Of a DNA stretch of 64,000 nt, positions 1 to 8,822 are shown one piece after another; positions within the stretch are counted from its first letter, which is position 1, and each line of letters opens with the position of its first letter. This stretch comes from Methanoregulaceae archaeon PtaB.Bin056 (lineage in GTDB: Archaea; Halobacteriota; Methanomicrobia; Methanomicrobiales; Methanospirillaceae), in the NCBI GenBank assembly GCA_002067095.1, contig MVQD01000038.1:124188-188187 (forward strand). Reading direction: 5' to 3'. The notes under the pieces are model-generated. The model did not search any database and was not told the origin of the DNA. It saw only the letters and a program-made list of their open reading frames with translations. Position numbers and translations under genes: made by a program.

Positions 1-164
1 TTGATCGCGTCCTGGATGCGGGTAAAATTGCATCCGGATGGGCAGACTGTATAAGTTGCCGCTGACGCGGGGTTGCAGATGATCAGACACATTACCAATC
101 CAACAAGAATTACGAAACGGACCTTCCAGTCCTTTGCATGCCTATGTGCCACCTTTTGATTCAT
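1..164 (-). CDS. Secreted parallel beta-helix type protein, N-terminal part only
   Basis: This gene enters the window from the left edge, so only its first 54 codons are visible. The reading starts at an ATG at 164 preceded by a purine-rich GGAGAGGG. The first ~36 residues form a signal peptide with a hydrophobic core (FVILVGLVMCLIIC) and a small-residue cleavage region (NPASAA). The mature start carries CPSGCNFTRIQDAI, a motif common just after the signal peptide of archaeal beta-helix (NosD/PbH1) surface proteins. It is therefore probably an exported cell-surface protein, like the gene just upstream of it at 396-2792. The motif is known from the family; the full domain content cannot be seen. 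Confidence 0.7.
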   Translation of the reverse strand, partial: MNQKVAHRHAKDWKVRFVILVGLVMCLIICNPASAATYTVCPSGCNFTRIQDAI

Positions 165-217
165 TAATACCCTCTCCTACGCTGGGGAAAATGGATCATG
201 CTTGAAATAAATTCGCG

Positions 218-232
218 ACTATATATATATTT
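218..232 (-). promoter_or_regulatory. TATA-like promoter of the edge beta-helix gene
   Basis: Read on the minus strand, an A/T run (AAAATATATATATAG) lies about 55-65 bases upstream of the ATG at 164. This fits an archaeal TATA box with a leader of roughly 35 bases. The rest of the 165-395 spacer holds no gene that I can support. Confidence 0.45.
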
Positions 233-395
233 TCCTGATATGAGTTTCGTTGGGAGAGAGGACGGGTTATCCCGTTAGCGTACCATATAAACACTCCATA
301 ATTCTCTTCGAGACGCACGTATTTGCACTCATAAAAATGGTGTGGCCATTTTTACTGGAGAGAGATCCTGTCTCTGGGGAAAAAAGGTGATTTGG

Positions 396-2792
396 TCACG
401 TCACCGTGATATAATTCCCCCGTTCAACCGTCTCGGTCGCAAGTTTTCCGTCGGGCCTGATTGTCCAGACCGTGAGTTTCACCGTGTAGTTCCCCGGTCT
501 CCGGTAGGTGTGTGTCGGGTTCTGCTGTGTGGACATGAACCCGTCGCCGAAACTGTACTTCCAGAGAATCGGGCTTCCCGTCGAAGTCCCGGTGAAGGCC
601 ACCTGGAGGGGTGCAGTGCCTGATAGCGGGGTAGCCGAGAAATTCGTCCTGACATCTGGTCCTGGTGCCCCTTCTACCCGGATATAATTCTCTTTTACCG
701 TGGTCTTTGATAAGAGCGTCCTCCCGTCCATCTGCCAGATGGTCAGGCTTACCGTGTAATTCCCAGGTCGCCGGTAGGTATGGGCAGGGTCCGGACTCAT
801 CGATGAGAACCCATCCCCGAAGCGATAGAGGTATCGCATGATGTTTCCGTCAGAGGCATCGGTGAACTGCACCGTGAGAGGTGGGTTCCCTGATACCGGG
901 TTCGCAGCAAAGTCCGCGTAGAACGGGGGTTTTGTCCGGAGGTGCAGCGGGAGGTTGTCGACGTTGTTGTCATCGATTACATACGCAGCGTTGCAGAACC
1001 CGTCGCCGCGATCCGGCGTTACCTGGGACCATCCGGTACCATCAGGGTTTGCCCAGTAGTTCCCACCGATAAAGGGGCCTTCGACGATGTTTGTCCCGGA
1101 GGTCTTGTGAATGTTCCACTCTGTGGCTGTCGCTCCCGGATCTGCCATGTCGACATTTTGGGTGTTGTTGAAATAATTATTGAAGATGATGCAGTCATTT
1201 ATACCCATAATGCCAATCCCGGCTTCTACGTTGCCCGAAACCCGCATTCCCTGAATGAGAATATCCTCGCTGTTTATTCCAACAATACCAAGCTCGTTGT
1301 TCTCGTCTGACACCCCATCCCTGATGGCCAGGTGTTCGATACCATTGAACCAGATACCGTGATGACGGTTGTGAGAAGTCCGGGTCATTTCAAGGGTGAT
1401 ATCCCTTCCACCCTCAACGTCAATACCAGTTCCCTGAAGGATACCGGGACCTTCGTTATGGCTCGCACTGCTATTGGATACATGAACCGCGCTGCAGTCA
1501 TGGAAGAGCATTCCTCTCATCGTATTGAAGCTCGCGCTGCTGTCTTCGATCGTCACATTTCCGCCATTCGAGATGAGAATTCCCATGCCGTCGTTTTCAT
1601 TGCAATATACCCGGGAGAGGAGAACAGAATCGCATCCGCTCACAAAATTGATGCCCACGCCGTTCTCCCGGCAGGTCAGGTTCTCCAGGACAAGATGAGA
1701 TGAGCCCCAGGAGAAAACGCCTGCTCCGTTCTTCTCCAGGGTCAAATCCCTCAATTGGACAGTATCGCAGTCTACAAGGTAGACAGTCCCCGGATCGTCG
1801 GGCTGTCCTATCACCCTGCCGGTTTCCTCAACAAGATAATATACCGGCTTGCCTTCAACAGTATTCGACGAATCAACATCATGCAGGTACTGGTCCCTGC
1901 TCAATCCCTTTACAAAGAAGTTATAGCGATTTCCTCCAACAGTGTTTGTCCGCAGGAGGTTCCCGGTGGTTTGGGAAAGGACTAATCCGAACTCCCTGTT
2001 GTCCCTGACATCATTCTCATAGATCTCATTGTTATCGGACCCTGTCAGGATGAGAATTCCGTCATGGTTGCCTTCAATGCTGTTTCCGGAGACATGGTTG
2101 CCGGTGCAGGACATCTCGAGTTTGATGCCGCTTTCCAGGTTTCCGTGGATCGTATTGCTGGTGAATATATTTCCTGATGAAAAATCCCCTGCAAGGATCC
2201 CATGCCCTCCAAATTCAGATTCGTTACCCAAACCATTACAATTCAGGGTATTGTGTGCGAACACGTTTCGATGGCTCTGTGCAATAACGAGCCCGGCTCC
2301 GTTCATCATCCCGTACATGACCTGCCCGCTCGCGTTGTTTTCATCCACCAGCAGGTCCTCGGTTTCAATGAGGGCGATTCCCCGTGCATTTTTTGTAAGG
2401 ATATTCCTGCTGACGGCTCCCCCGTGAATCCGTGTGAAAGAGATACCGTCCGCAAAACCGCTGACAGAAATATTCGTCACTGTGACATTTGCGAGGAATT
2501 CCCCGATGGGAGCCCGGGCAGAGACACCTGTCGTGTAATCTTCAAAGACTCCCGAGATCAGGTGCGTTCTCCCATCGATCACCACATCGCTGCAGGTGAT
2601 GTTGATGCAGACGGGTTCTCCGCATTCGAGGATGTCTCCAGCCAGGAAATAAGAACCCGGGTCCGATATCTCAATTGGTCCAATGATGGGTGTCCACCCA
2701 GGTTCATCAGCGATACCAATGCCTACGACATAGATGCAGATCGCAGAAAGAAGAAGAAACCTTCCGAGTAATGAAACAGCCTTCATGCGCAT
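396..2792 (-). CDS. Secreted parallel beta-helix (PbH1) protein with two C-terminal PKD domains
   Basis: The protein has 798 residues. An N-terminal signal peptide (hydrophobic core about residues 9-27) is followed by about 590 residues of right-handed beta-helix repeats, visible as recurring short strands with N-rich turns (GNxI, NxxGI, SSASFN). Two PKD domains follow at about 626-705 and 714-798. Each carries the FGDGF...P..(A/T)HTYRRPGNYTV signature. Such proteins are known as exported, often glycan-associated surface or S-layer-linked proteins in Methanomicrobiales. No transmembrane anchor or sortase-like tail follows the last PKD domain. The start could be ATG 2792 or the second ATG two codons later. 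A related gene begins downstream at the window edge. Substrate is unknown. Confidence 0.85.
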   Translation of the reverse strand: MRMKAVSLLGRFLLLSAICIYVVGIGIADEPGWTPIIGPIEISDPGSYFLAGDILECGEPVCINITCSDVVIDGRTHLISGVFEDYTTGVSARAPIGEFLANVTVTNISVSGFADGISFTRIHGGAVSRNILTKNARGIALIETEDLLVDENNASGQVMYGMMNGAGLVIAQSHRNVFAHNTLNCNGLGNESEFGGHGILAGDFSSGNIFTSNTIHGNLESGIKLEMSCTGNHVSGNSIEGNHDGILILTGSDNNEIYENDVRDNREFGLVLSQTTGNLLRTNTVGGNRYNFFVKGLSRDQYLHDVDSSNTVEGKPVYYLVEETGRVIGQPDDPGTVYLVDCDTVQLRDLTLEKNGAGVFSWGSSHLVLENLTCRENGVGINFVSGCDSVLLSRVYCNENDGMGILISNGGNVTIEDSSASFNTMRGMLFHDCSAVHVSNSSASHNEGPGILQGTGIDVEGGRDITLEMTRTSHNRHHGIWFNGIEHLAIRDGVSDENNELGIVGINSEDILIQGMRVSGNVEAGIGIMGINDCIIFNNYFNNTQNVDMADPGATATEWNIHKTSGTNIVEGPFIGGNYWANPDGTGWSQVTPDRGDGFCNAAYVIDDNNVDNLPLHLRTKPPFYADFAANPVSGNPPLTVQFTDASDGNIMRYLYRFGDGFSSMSPDPAHTYRRPGNYTVSLTIWQMDGRTLLSKTTVKENYIRVEGAPGPDVRTNFSATPLSGTAPLQVAFTGTSTGSPILWKYSFGDGFMSTQQNPTHTYRRPGNYTVKLTVWTIRPDGKLATETVERGNYITVT

Positions 2793-3129
2793 GTGCCACC
2801 TTTCTTTTTACAAGTGAGATACTGTCCTGCCTATTTAAAGTATCCTGTAACCCTGGATGCCTCGTTACGTCCCCTCATGTTGAGGTCTTCCTGCGTTTTT
2901 TATGCGTGAATACCACAGGGCAATTGGTATGCATGTCTATCGTTTCGTGATGAAAAGCCGAATCTCGTTGTCGGAAAACAAGAGGTGCAGATTTCTGAAC
3001 CCATCAGTCTTGGCCGTGGCTGGCGCCCCCTGTCACTCAGGATCGGTCCCATTGCCGGAGTATTATGAACATGTTTTTTGGATCGTGTCCTTTTATAGAG
3101 ACAAAATGGCATAGAATGGATGGTAACCA
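2793..3129. other. Spacer upstream of dtdA
   Basis: This 337-base stretch separates the divergently transcribed beta-helix gene and dtdA. Short reading frames here have no recognisable content and no good ribosome site. A TTTTATAG element at 3091-3098 is placed suitably to be the TATA box for dtdA, about 32-39 bases before its ATG. I see nothing else. Confidence 0.5.
3091..3098 (+). promoter_or_regulatory. Probable TATA box for the dtdA-ftsZ operon
   Basis: TTTTATAG lies 32 bases before the dtdA ATG at 3130, preceded by GTGTCC. Archaeal transcription would start some 25 bases downstream, leaving a short leader with GGATGG as a weak ribosome site. This would drive dtdA and probably ftsZ, secE and spt5, which overlap end to end. 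Confidence 0.45.
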
Positions 3130-4443
3130 ATGAAAATTGCCCTCGTCAGCTCCCATGCAGACCCAGGCGGCTTTACCATCCACGAGGCGCTCCTTTCGCT
3201 CCTTGCCACCCCCCACGAGCCCTATTCACTGGAAAGGCACGAACTCTTCCACCACAGGGTCAGGGGACGCTTGATCTACCAGGACCATCTCGACCGGGAC
3301 ATGGATGCTGACCTGATCATCTTTCTCTCAAGGCATTCCTCGGTGAACCCGGTACCTGTCCTGACCGTGCATGTCACCGGGAATATCTCGGGCGCTGAAT
3401 TCGGGGGCATGGAGCGTTCCCTGGCACCGGCGGCCCCTGCATGGATGCACGCAGTATTGAGAGGGTTGGCAGGGAACGCACCCCCGGGTTACCGCGTTGC
3501 GTACGAGGTCACCCACCACGGCCCGTCAGAACTCACAACGCCCTCGCTCTTTGTGGAGGTGGGCAGCACGGAGAAGGAGTGGCGGGACGAAACGGCCGGA
3601 TTGGCTGTCGCAAGAAGTGTCCTCTCTGCAGATCCCGCGGACTGCATCCCCCTAATCGGGTTCGGCGGGACACACTATGCAGCCCGGCAGACTCATATTG
3701 CACTCAATTCGAGGGGAGCATTTGGGCACATCGCCCATACCCGCGAGGTGCCTTCTCTTGATGCCGGCATGGTCAGGCAGATGCTCGAGAAGACCGGAGC
3801 TGTTGCAGCGTATATCGATAAGAAAGCTATCCCCGGAAAAGACCTCTCCCACCTGGACGCGCTCCTCGCTGGATGCAACGTCATGACCCTTACAGAGGGT
3901 GACCTCAATCACTTCGGGGGACTCTCCTGGGAAACCTACCAGAAGATCCTTGCCCTCGCCCGCGAGTGTGTGCCTGGATGCAGCGTCACACTGCATGGAC
4001 AGTGTCCCGAAGGAGAACCTGTTGTGATCAACGTGGACTCCGTCCTTCTCGATGAGGCATGGAAGTGCAACCAGGGAGAGTTCCTCAAAAGACTGGACAG
4101 ACTCCCGCTCGTCCGTCTCTCGACCCGGAAAAAGCCGGTATGGCCTTCTTTCATCACCATCGGTGAAAATAGCGGGAATGTACTGCATGATTTAATAAGC
4201 TTATGCGTAAACATCATACGTAGAGGGGAAATTACGTTCGTTGCGGGTGACCACCTGACCATCTGCAGGCACAGGTTCGACCCCGACCGGGCACGTGACC
4301 TGGGAATACCTCCCGGCCCGCTGTACGGACAGCTGATGAACGGCTGCCCGGTACGGATTGGAGACCGGGAGATCACTCCCGAGATGGTCCGGACCCGCAG
4401 CGAAAAGCGAATCCACATCCCGGCACTGGAGAAATTCCTATGA
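3130..4443 (+). CDS. dtdA: D-aminoacyl-tRNA deacylase (archaeal DtdA/GEK1 type) with a C-terminal extension
   Basis: The protein has 437 residues and removes D-amino acids mischarged on tRNA. The first ~275 residues match the archaeal DtdA family: [14 protein letters not shown] start, [33 protein letters not shown] and [12 protein letters not shown]. The family core is about 270-280 residues. The additional ~160 residues end with [11 protein letters not shown] (392-402) and then EITPEMV, strikingly like the C-terminal segment of RNase Z (see findings). The gene ends in an ATGA overlap with ftsZ, so translation of the two is probably coupled. Confidence 0.88.
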   Translation: MKIALVSSHADPGGFTIHEALLSLLATPHEPYSLERHELFHHRVRGRLIYQDHLDRDMDADLIIFLSRHSSVNPVPVLTVHVTGNISGAEFGGMERSLAPAAPAWMHAVLRGLAGNAPPGYRVAYEVTHHGPSELTTPSLFVEVGSTEKEWRDETAGLAVARSVLSADPADCIPLIGFGGTHYAARQTHIALNSRGAFGHIAHTREVPSLDAGMVRQMLEKTGAVAAYIDKKAIPGKDLSHLDALLAGCNVMTLTEGDLNHFGGLSWETYQKILALARECVPGCSVTLHGQCPEGEPVVINVDSVLLDEAWKCNQGEFLKRLDRLPLVRLSTRKKPVWPSFITIGENSGNVLHDLISLCVNIIRRGEITFVAGDHLTICRHRFDPDRARDLGIPPGPLYGQLMNGCPVRIGDREITPEMVRTRSEKRIHIPALEKFL

Positions 4444-5531
4444 GGTCTATAGTCGAAGAAGCGCTGACCAGGGTGAGGGAGGACTCACCGGATATCTCGA
4501 AGAACAACGAGGATCTCGACCAGATCCTCAAGGAGTTGCGGACAGAGATCGCCGTGATCGGCTGCGGCGGAAGCGGCTCCAACACCATCACCCGCATGAA
4601 GGAGGAGGGGATTCACGGCGCACGCCTTGTCGCCATCAACACCGATGCCCAGCACCTCTCCCGCACGATCGCGGATCACCGTATCCTCATAGGCAGGCAG
4701 CGCACCCGGGGCCTCGGGGCCGGCTCCATCCCCCAGATCGGCGAAGAGGCTGCACTCGAGAACGAGGAGGATATCAAGCGGGCGGTCAGCGGCTGCGACA
4801 TGGTATTCATCACCGTAGGCCTCGGAGGGGGGACCGGCACCGGCGCAGCGCCCATCGTTGCCAAGTCCGCGCGGGAGGAAGGGGCCCTCACCATCGGCGT
4901 AGTCACGCTCCCCTTCACCGCAGAAGGCGTGATCCGTATGGAGAATGCAGAGGCAGGGCTCGAGCGCCTCCGAGACGTGGCAGACACCGTCATCGTGGTC
5001 CCAAACGACCGGCTCCTCGAGGTGGTCCCAAAACTCCCCCTGTACGCCGCGTTCAAGGTCGCCGACGAGGTGCTGATGCGTGCAGTCAAGGGGATCACCG
5101 AGCTTATCACCCTTCCCGGTCTCGTGAACCTCGACTTTGCAGATGTCCGGACCGTGATGGAGCGTGGTGGAGTGGCAATGATCGGCGTGGGAGAGAGCGA
5201 GAGCGAGGAGAAAGCCGCCGACTCGGTGAAGAAAGCAATCCGTTCACCTCTGCTTGACGTTGATATCTCTGGTGCAACCGCAGCCCTCGTCAACGTCATC
5301 GGGGGTCCGGACATGACCATGGAGGAGGCGGAGGGGGTGCTCCAGGAGGTCTATAACCGCATCGCCCCGGATGCGCGGATCATCTGGGGAGCGCAGGTGG
5401 ACCCCAATATGCAGAATAAAATGCGGACGATGCTGGTCGTAACAGGGGTGCGGTCGCCACAAATATATGGTAGGAATGAAAAAATTACCCCAAAAGTTCA
5501 GAAGCAATTCGAGATTGACTTTTTGAAGTGA
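4440..5531 (+). CDS. ftsZ: Cell division GTPase FtsZ
   Basis: This 363-residue protein is the tubulin-like GTPase that forms the cytokinetic ring. The nucleotide-binding motif GCGGSGSN is at about 41-48 and the tubulin signature GLGGGTGTG at about 126-134. The T5 and T7 regions ([18 protein letters not shown]) are intact. An N-terminal helical extension of ~35 residues before the Rossmann core, as here, is common in archaeal FtsZ1. The ATG overlaps the dtdA stop, and the end overlaps a GTG in front of secE. FtsZ placed upstream of secE-spt5-rpl11 is an arrangement known from euryarchaea. Confidence 0.97.
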   Translation: MRSIVEEALTRVREDSPDISKNNEDLDQILKELRTEIAVIGCGGSGSNTITRMKEEGIHGARLVAINTDAQHLSRTIADHRILIGRQRTRGLGAGSIPQIGEEAALENEEDIKRAVSGCDMVFITVGLGGGTGTGAAPIVAKSAREEGALTIGVVTLPFTAEGVIRMENAEAGLERLRDVADTVIVVPNDRLLEVVPKLPLYAAFKVADEVLMRAVKGITELITLPGLVNLDFADVRTVMERGGVAMIGVGESESEEKAADSVKKAIRSPLLDVDISGATAALVNVIGGPDMTMEEAEGVLQEVYNRIAPDARIIWGAQVDPNMQNKMRTMLVVTGVRSPQIYGRNEKITPKVQKQFEIDFLK

Positions 5532-5731
5532 GTGCTATGGAAATTGCCAAGCCGGATGTGAAATTCAATATCAACGAGGAGCTTTTCAGGAAGTACTGGA
5601 GGATCCTCAAACTTGCGAGGACCCCGAAGCGCGAGGAGTTCCAGAAGATCGCGCTCGTCGCCGCGGTCGGCGTCCTCATCGTGGGCCTCATCGGATTTGT
5701 GATCTATGAGCTGATGCTCCTACTCCCCTGA
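5528..5731 (+). CDS. secE: Preprotein translocase subunit SecE (Sss1/Sec61-gamma type)
   Basis: This is a 67-residue single-pass membrane protein. A basic, amphipathic segment ([16 protein letters not shown]) precedes one transmembrane helix near residues 42-63, the standard layout for archaeal SecE, which clamps SecY in the translocon. A GTG at 5528 overlaps the ftsZ stop as GTGA; an ATG at 5537 is an alternative start three codons later, and both are plausible. The stop overlaps the spt5 ATG by one base, and secE-spt5 adjacency is conserved in archaea. Confidence 0.9.
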   Translation: MSAMEIAKPDVKFNINEELFRKYWRILKLARTPKREEFQKIALVAAVGVLIVGLIGFVIYELMLLLP

Positions 5732-6210
5732 TGAACATGGAAGAGTTCCCCAACCGTATTTTTGCCATAAAGACGACCTCAAAGCAGGAGAGGACAGTTG
5801 CCGACAACATCAAGAAGGCGATTGAGACAGGAGCCACCGATGTCCAGGTGGTCGCGATCATCGTTCCGGACGAATTGAAAGGCTATGTCCTCGTGGAAAC
5901 CCCCGAGAGCCTCCCCCGCATCGAGCAGCTTGCGGAGAAGGTCGCCCACGCGCGCACTGTCGTCAGGGGTGAGACCAGCCTTTCAGAGGTCGCTCACTTC
6001 CTCGTGCCAAAACCTGTCGTCAGCGGCATCTCTGAGGGGACGATCGTTGAGCTTATCGCCGGACCTTTCAAGGGGGAAAAAGCCGTCGTCAAGCGGATCG
6101 ACACTGGAAAAGAGGAGATAACTGTCGAGCTCTACGAGAGCGTGCTCCCCATCCCCATCACTGTCAGGGGCGACAATGTGCGCGTGGTGGACAAGGGAGA
6201 TGGGAATTAG
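5731..6210 (+). CDS. spt5: Transcription elongation factor Spt5 (NusG homologue)
   Basis: The protein has 159 residues. An NGN domain (about 1-88, starting RIFAIKTTSKQERTVADNI and containing LKGYVLVE) is followed by a KOW domain (about 100-155, with GTIVELIAGPFKGEKAVVKRID). Archaeal Spt5 pairs with Spt4, binds the RNA polymerase clamp and promotes processive elongation. The length fits archaeal Spt5. Its ATG shares its A with the secE stop. The ribosomal genes follow after a 102-base gap. Confidence 0.95.
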   Translation: MNMEEFPNRIFAIKTTSKQERTVADNIKKAIETGATDVQVVAIIVPDELKGYVLVETPESLPRIEQLAEKVAHARTVVRGETSLSEVAHFLVPKPVVSGISEGTIVELIAGPFKGEKAVVKRIDTGKEEITVELYESVLPIPITVRGDNVRVVDKGDGN

Positions 6211-6312
6211 GGCTCGAAATCCACCACCTCTCCTGGTATACCTTTAAGTCTGCTGAGGTCAACCTTTCTTACCCACGCTTGGTCCCACCCGGGACGGCAT
6301 GGTGGTACAGAC

Positions 6313-6789
6313 ATGGCAGAAGTGGTCGAGGTATTAGTACCTGGAGGCAAGGCAACCGCAGGTCCCCCCCTGGGACCGGCCCTTGGGCCGCTCGGCATCA
6401 ACGTGAAGGCAGTTGTCGACGAGATCAACGCAAAGACCGCAAGCTTCAACGGCATGCAGGTCCCGGTTCAGGTCGAAGTCGACGACAAGAAGAACTTCAC
6501 GGTAAGCGTGGGCATCCCGCCCACCACCGCCCTCATCAAGAAGGAGGTCAATGTCGAGAAGGGATCTCCGGAACCAAACGTAAAGATCGTTGGTGACCTG
6601 CCTATCGAGGCCGCTGTCAGGATTGCCCGTATGAAGCAGGGCGACATGCTCTCCTATGACCTCAAGCACGGGGTCAAGGAGGTCGTCGGCACCTGTGTAA
6701 GTATGGGTATCACCGTCGATGGAAAGAAGCCAAAAGAGGCACTCTCAGCCATCGACGCTGGCACCTACGACAAGCTCCTCGTGGAATAG
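6313..6789 (+). CDS. rpl11: 50S ribosomal protein L11
   Basis: The 158-residue protein matches archaeal L11 over its length: [30 protein letters not shown] at the N terminus, [25 protein letters not shown] in the middle and a C-terminal rRNA-binding half with [15 protein letters not shown]. It binds the GTPase-associated region of 23S rRNA at the stalk base. The 6211-6312 spacer contains CCTTTAAG (about 6240), a possible TATA box, so the ribosomal block may have its own promoter. Confidence 0.96.
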   Translation: MAEVVEVLVPGGKATAGPPLGPALGPLGINVKAVVDEINAKTASFNGMQVPVQVEVDDKKNFTVSVGIPPTTALIKKEVNVEKGSPEPNVKIVGDLPIEAAVRIARMKQGDMLSYDLKHGVKEVVGTCVSMGITVDGKKPKEALSAIDAGTYDKLLVE

Positions 6790-6841
6790 ACGAGAGAGAA
6801 CCATAGAAGATCAGTATGGTCGTGCACTATGGAGGAAATGA

Positions 6842-7486
6842 ATGGTTGAAAGGGCAAAAATTTTAGATGCCGTCAAGAAGGCCATCGAAAAGGCGCCTGA
6901 AAGGAAATTCTCTGAGAGCGTAGATATTACCGTCAATCTCAAGAATATTGACATGGCGCAGCCCAAAAATCGTATTGATGAGACGATACTCCTCCCCCAT
7001 GGTACCGGCAGTAAGGTCGGCATTGCGGTCATTGGCAAGGGTGACATCACCACCCAGGCCAGGGAAGCGGGCGTGGACCTGGTGATCGGACCCGAAGAGG
7101 TAGAACGGCTGGGCGGGGCTCCAAGAGAGGCCCGCAGCGTTGCCAGCGCATACCGCTTCTTCTTGGCCGAGACCAGCGTTATGCCGCAGGTGGGACGATT
7201 TCTCGGACCCCGCCTGGGGCCACGCGGGAGGATGCCTACACCGATTCCAGCCGGGACCGACATCAGGCCCATGGTGGAACGTCTCCGAAATTCGGTGAAG
7301 ATTCGCACAAAGGATAAGAAGACGTTCCACGTCAAGGTGGGATCCACCGGGATGCCGCCCGAGCAGATCGCCGAGAACATCGATGCGGTCCTGCGAAGGG
7401 TCGAATCCGTGCTGGAACAGGGCTCCATGAATATTCGGTCGGTCTATGTCAAGACCACCATGGGGCCCGCAGAGAGGCTGGTATAG
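6842..7486 (+). CDS. rpl1: 50S ribosomal protein L1
   Basis: The 214-residue protein carries the L1 signature (KVGIAVIGKGD, FLGPRLGPRGRMPTPIP, STGMPPEQIAENI). L1 forms the mobile L1 stalk and in some methanogens represses its own operon by binding its mRNA. GGAGGAA lies six bases before the ATG at 6842. A second ATG at 6838 would encode only M-N-G-stop, so a minimal upstream reading frame overlaps the true start. The gene ends immediately before rpl10. Confidence 0.96.
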   Translation: MVERAKILDAVKKAIEKAPERKFSESVDITVNLKNIDMAQPKNRIDETILLPHGTGSKVGIAVIGKGDITTQAREAGVDLVIGPEEVERLGGAPREARSVASAYRFFLAETSVMPQVGRFLGPRLGPRGRMPTPIPAGTDIRPMVERLRNSVKIRTKDKKTFHVKVGSTGMPPEQIAENIDAVLRRVESVLEQGSMNIRSVYVKTTMGPAERLV

Positions 7487-8341
7487 ATGGCCCTGTATAC
7501 TCATCACCTCCCCGCGTGGAAGAGGAGAGAGGTGGAAGAGATCAAGGCAGATGCCGGGAAGTACGCCCTGGTGGGCCTTGTCGACATGTACGGCATTCCC
7601 GCAAGCCAGCTCCAGCAGATCAGGCGGAACCTGAAGTCCACCGCAAAGATCAAGATGACACGGAACACGCTCATCCGCCACGCATTTGACGAGATGGGCG
7701 GGCCGATCGCCGCACTTTCCGGTCATCTCTCGGGGCAGTCGGCGCTCATCTTCACCAATGAAAACCCGTTCAGGCTTTACAAGACCCTGGAGAAGACCAA
7801 GACCAAGATGGCTGCAAAGCCTGGCGAGACTGCTCCGGAAGACATAGTGGTGGAGAAAGGCCCAACGAGTTTCAAACCCGGTCCAATCGTCGGTGAACTG
7901 CAGCAGGCAGGCATTCCCGCTGCCATCGAGGCCGGGAAGGTCAAGATACGGGAGACGCGGACCGTCGTAAAGAAGGGAGAGGTCATCGGCCCCAAGCTTG
8001 CGGATGTCCTTGCGAAACTGGACATCAAGCCCATGGACGTGGGGCTTATCCTGCAGGCCGCTCTCTTCGAGGGTGACGTGTACGAACCGTCGGTGCTGTC
8101 CATCGATGAGGACCTGATATACCGCCAGCTGACACTGGCAGCATCGCAGGCATTCAACCTCTCGGTGAACGCGGTGATCTTCACCAGGGAGACTGCGATC
8201 CCGCTGGTGGAGAAGGCTGCACGGGAGGCCCGTGGTCTGGCAATCGAAGCCGATGTCTATGCAAAAGACGTCATTGATGCGATTATTGGTAAAGCCTATC
8301 GAGAAAGTGCCGCCCTCCAGAGCATGGTAGGCGGAAAATAA
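7487..8341 (+). CDS. rpl10: Acidic ribosomal protein P0 (L10)
   Basis: The 284-residue protein starts directly after the rpl1 stop. The L10 domain (LPAWKRREVEEIKADAG, IKMTRNTLIRHA) is followed by the archaeal insertion and the helical spine that anchors L12 dimers. The protein stops after LQSMVGGK and lacks the long Ala-rich acidic tail seen in many archaeal P0 proteins. P0 anchors the stalk and recruits elongation factors. It is clearly co-transcribed with rpl1 and rpl12. Confidence 0.93.
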   Translation: MALYTHHLPAWKRREVEEIKADAGKYALVGLVDMYGIPASQLQQIRRNLKSTAKIKMTRNTLIRHAFDEMGGPIAALSGHLSGQSALIFTNENPFRLYKTLEKTKTKMAAKPGETAPEDIVVEKGPTSFKPGPIVGELQQAGIPAAIEAGKVKIRETRTVVKKGEVIGPKLADVLAKLDIKPMDVGLILQAALFEGDVYEPSVLSIDEDLIYRQLTLAASQAFNLSVNAVIFTRETAIPLVEKAAREARGLAIEADVYAKDVIDAIIGKAYRESAALQSMVGGK

Positions 8342-8362
8342 GAGGAATTCGAGGTAATTGAG

Positions 8363-8677
8363 ATGGAGTACATCTATGCAGCCCTCCTCCTGCACAAGGC
8401 AGGAAAAGAGGTAAAGGAAGAGAATGTGAAGGCAGTCCTGACTGCTGCCGGTATCGCCGTTGACGACGCCAGGGTAAAGGCCATGGTCGCAGCCCTCGAG
8501 GGAATCAATATCGAGGACGCCATCAGCAAGGCCGCAGCCGCCCCGGTTGCCGTAGCCGCAGCTGCACCTGCTGCAGCCGCCGCAGCGGCACCCGCTGCTG
8601 CCGTGGAGCCGACAAAGGAAGAGAAGAAGGAAGAGGAAGAGAGCGGCATGGCAGGGCTCGGAGCCCTGTTCGGCTGA
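8363..8677 (+). CDS. rpl12: 50S ribosomal protein L12 (P1)
   Basis: The 104-residue stalk protein has the usual three parts: an N-terminal dimerisation domain ([17 protein letters not shown]), an Ala-rich flexible hinge (about 55-80) and the charged C-terminal tail ending [10 protein letters not shown], which binds translation factors. GAGG precedes the start. It is the last gene of the L11-L1-L10-L12 block, and a T-rich terminator follows at once. Confidence 0.95.
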   Translation: MEYIYAALLLHKAGKEVKEENVKAVLTAAGIAVDDARVKAMVAALEGINIEDAISKAAAAPVAVAAAAPAAAAAAAPAAAVEPTKEEKKEEEESGMAGLGALFG

Positions 8678-8684
8678 ACACTCC

Positions 8685-8692
8685 TTTTTTTT
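8685..8692 (+). terminator. T-run terminator after rpl12
   Basis: An uninterrupted run of eight T residues lies 8 bases after the rpl12 stop. Archaeal RNA polymerase ends transcription at such U-tracts without needing a hairpin, so this is the likely end of the ribosomal operon. Confidence 0.55.
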
Positions 8693-8822
8693 CCAGTCAC
8701 TCACAGGACCTATCCGCGGGAAAAGTCCTGAATTTCTCGTCTGAATCGCAACCGGGCCAGCGAAGGCGTTTCATTTTATCAACCACCTTATTGATATCTG
8801 ATCTCCTCCTATCATCACTCTG

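Noticed and set aside
4358..5257. Plus-strand frame of 299 codons inside ftsZ
   Set aside because: It is an Arg-rich shadow of ftsZ in another frame, while the ftsZ frame has all GTPase motifs.
6863..8704. Long minus-strand frame (613 codons) across rpl1, rpl10 and rpl12
   Set aside because: It is fully antisense to clear ribosomal proteins and its translation is unlike any family; a by-product of high GC.
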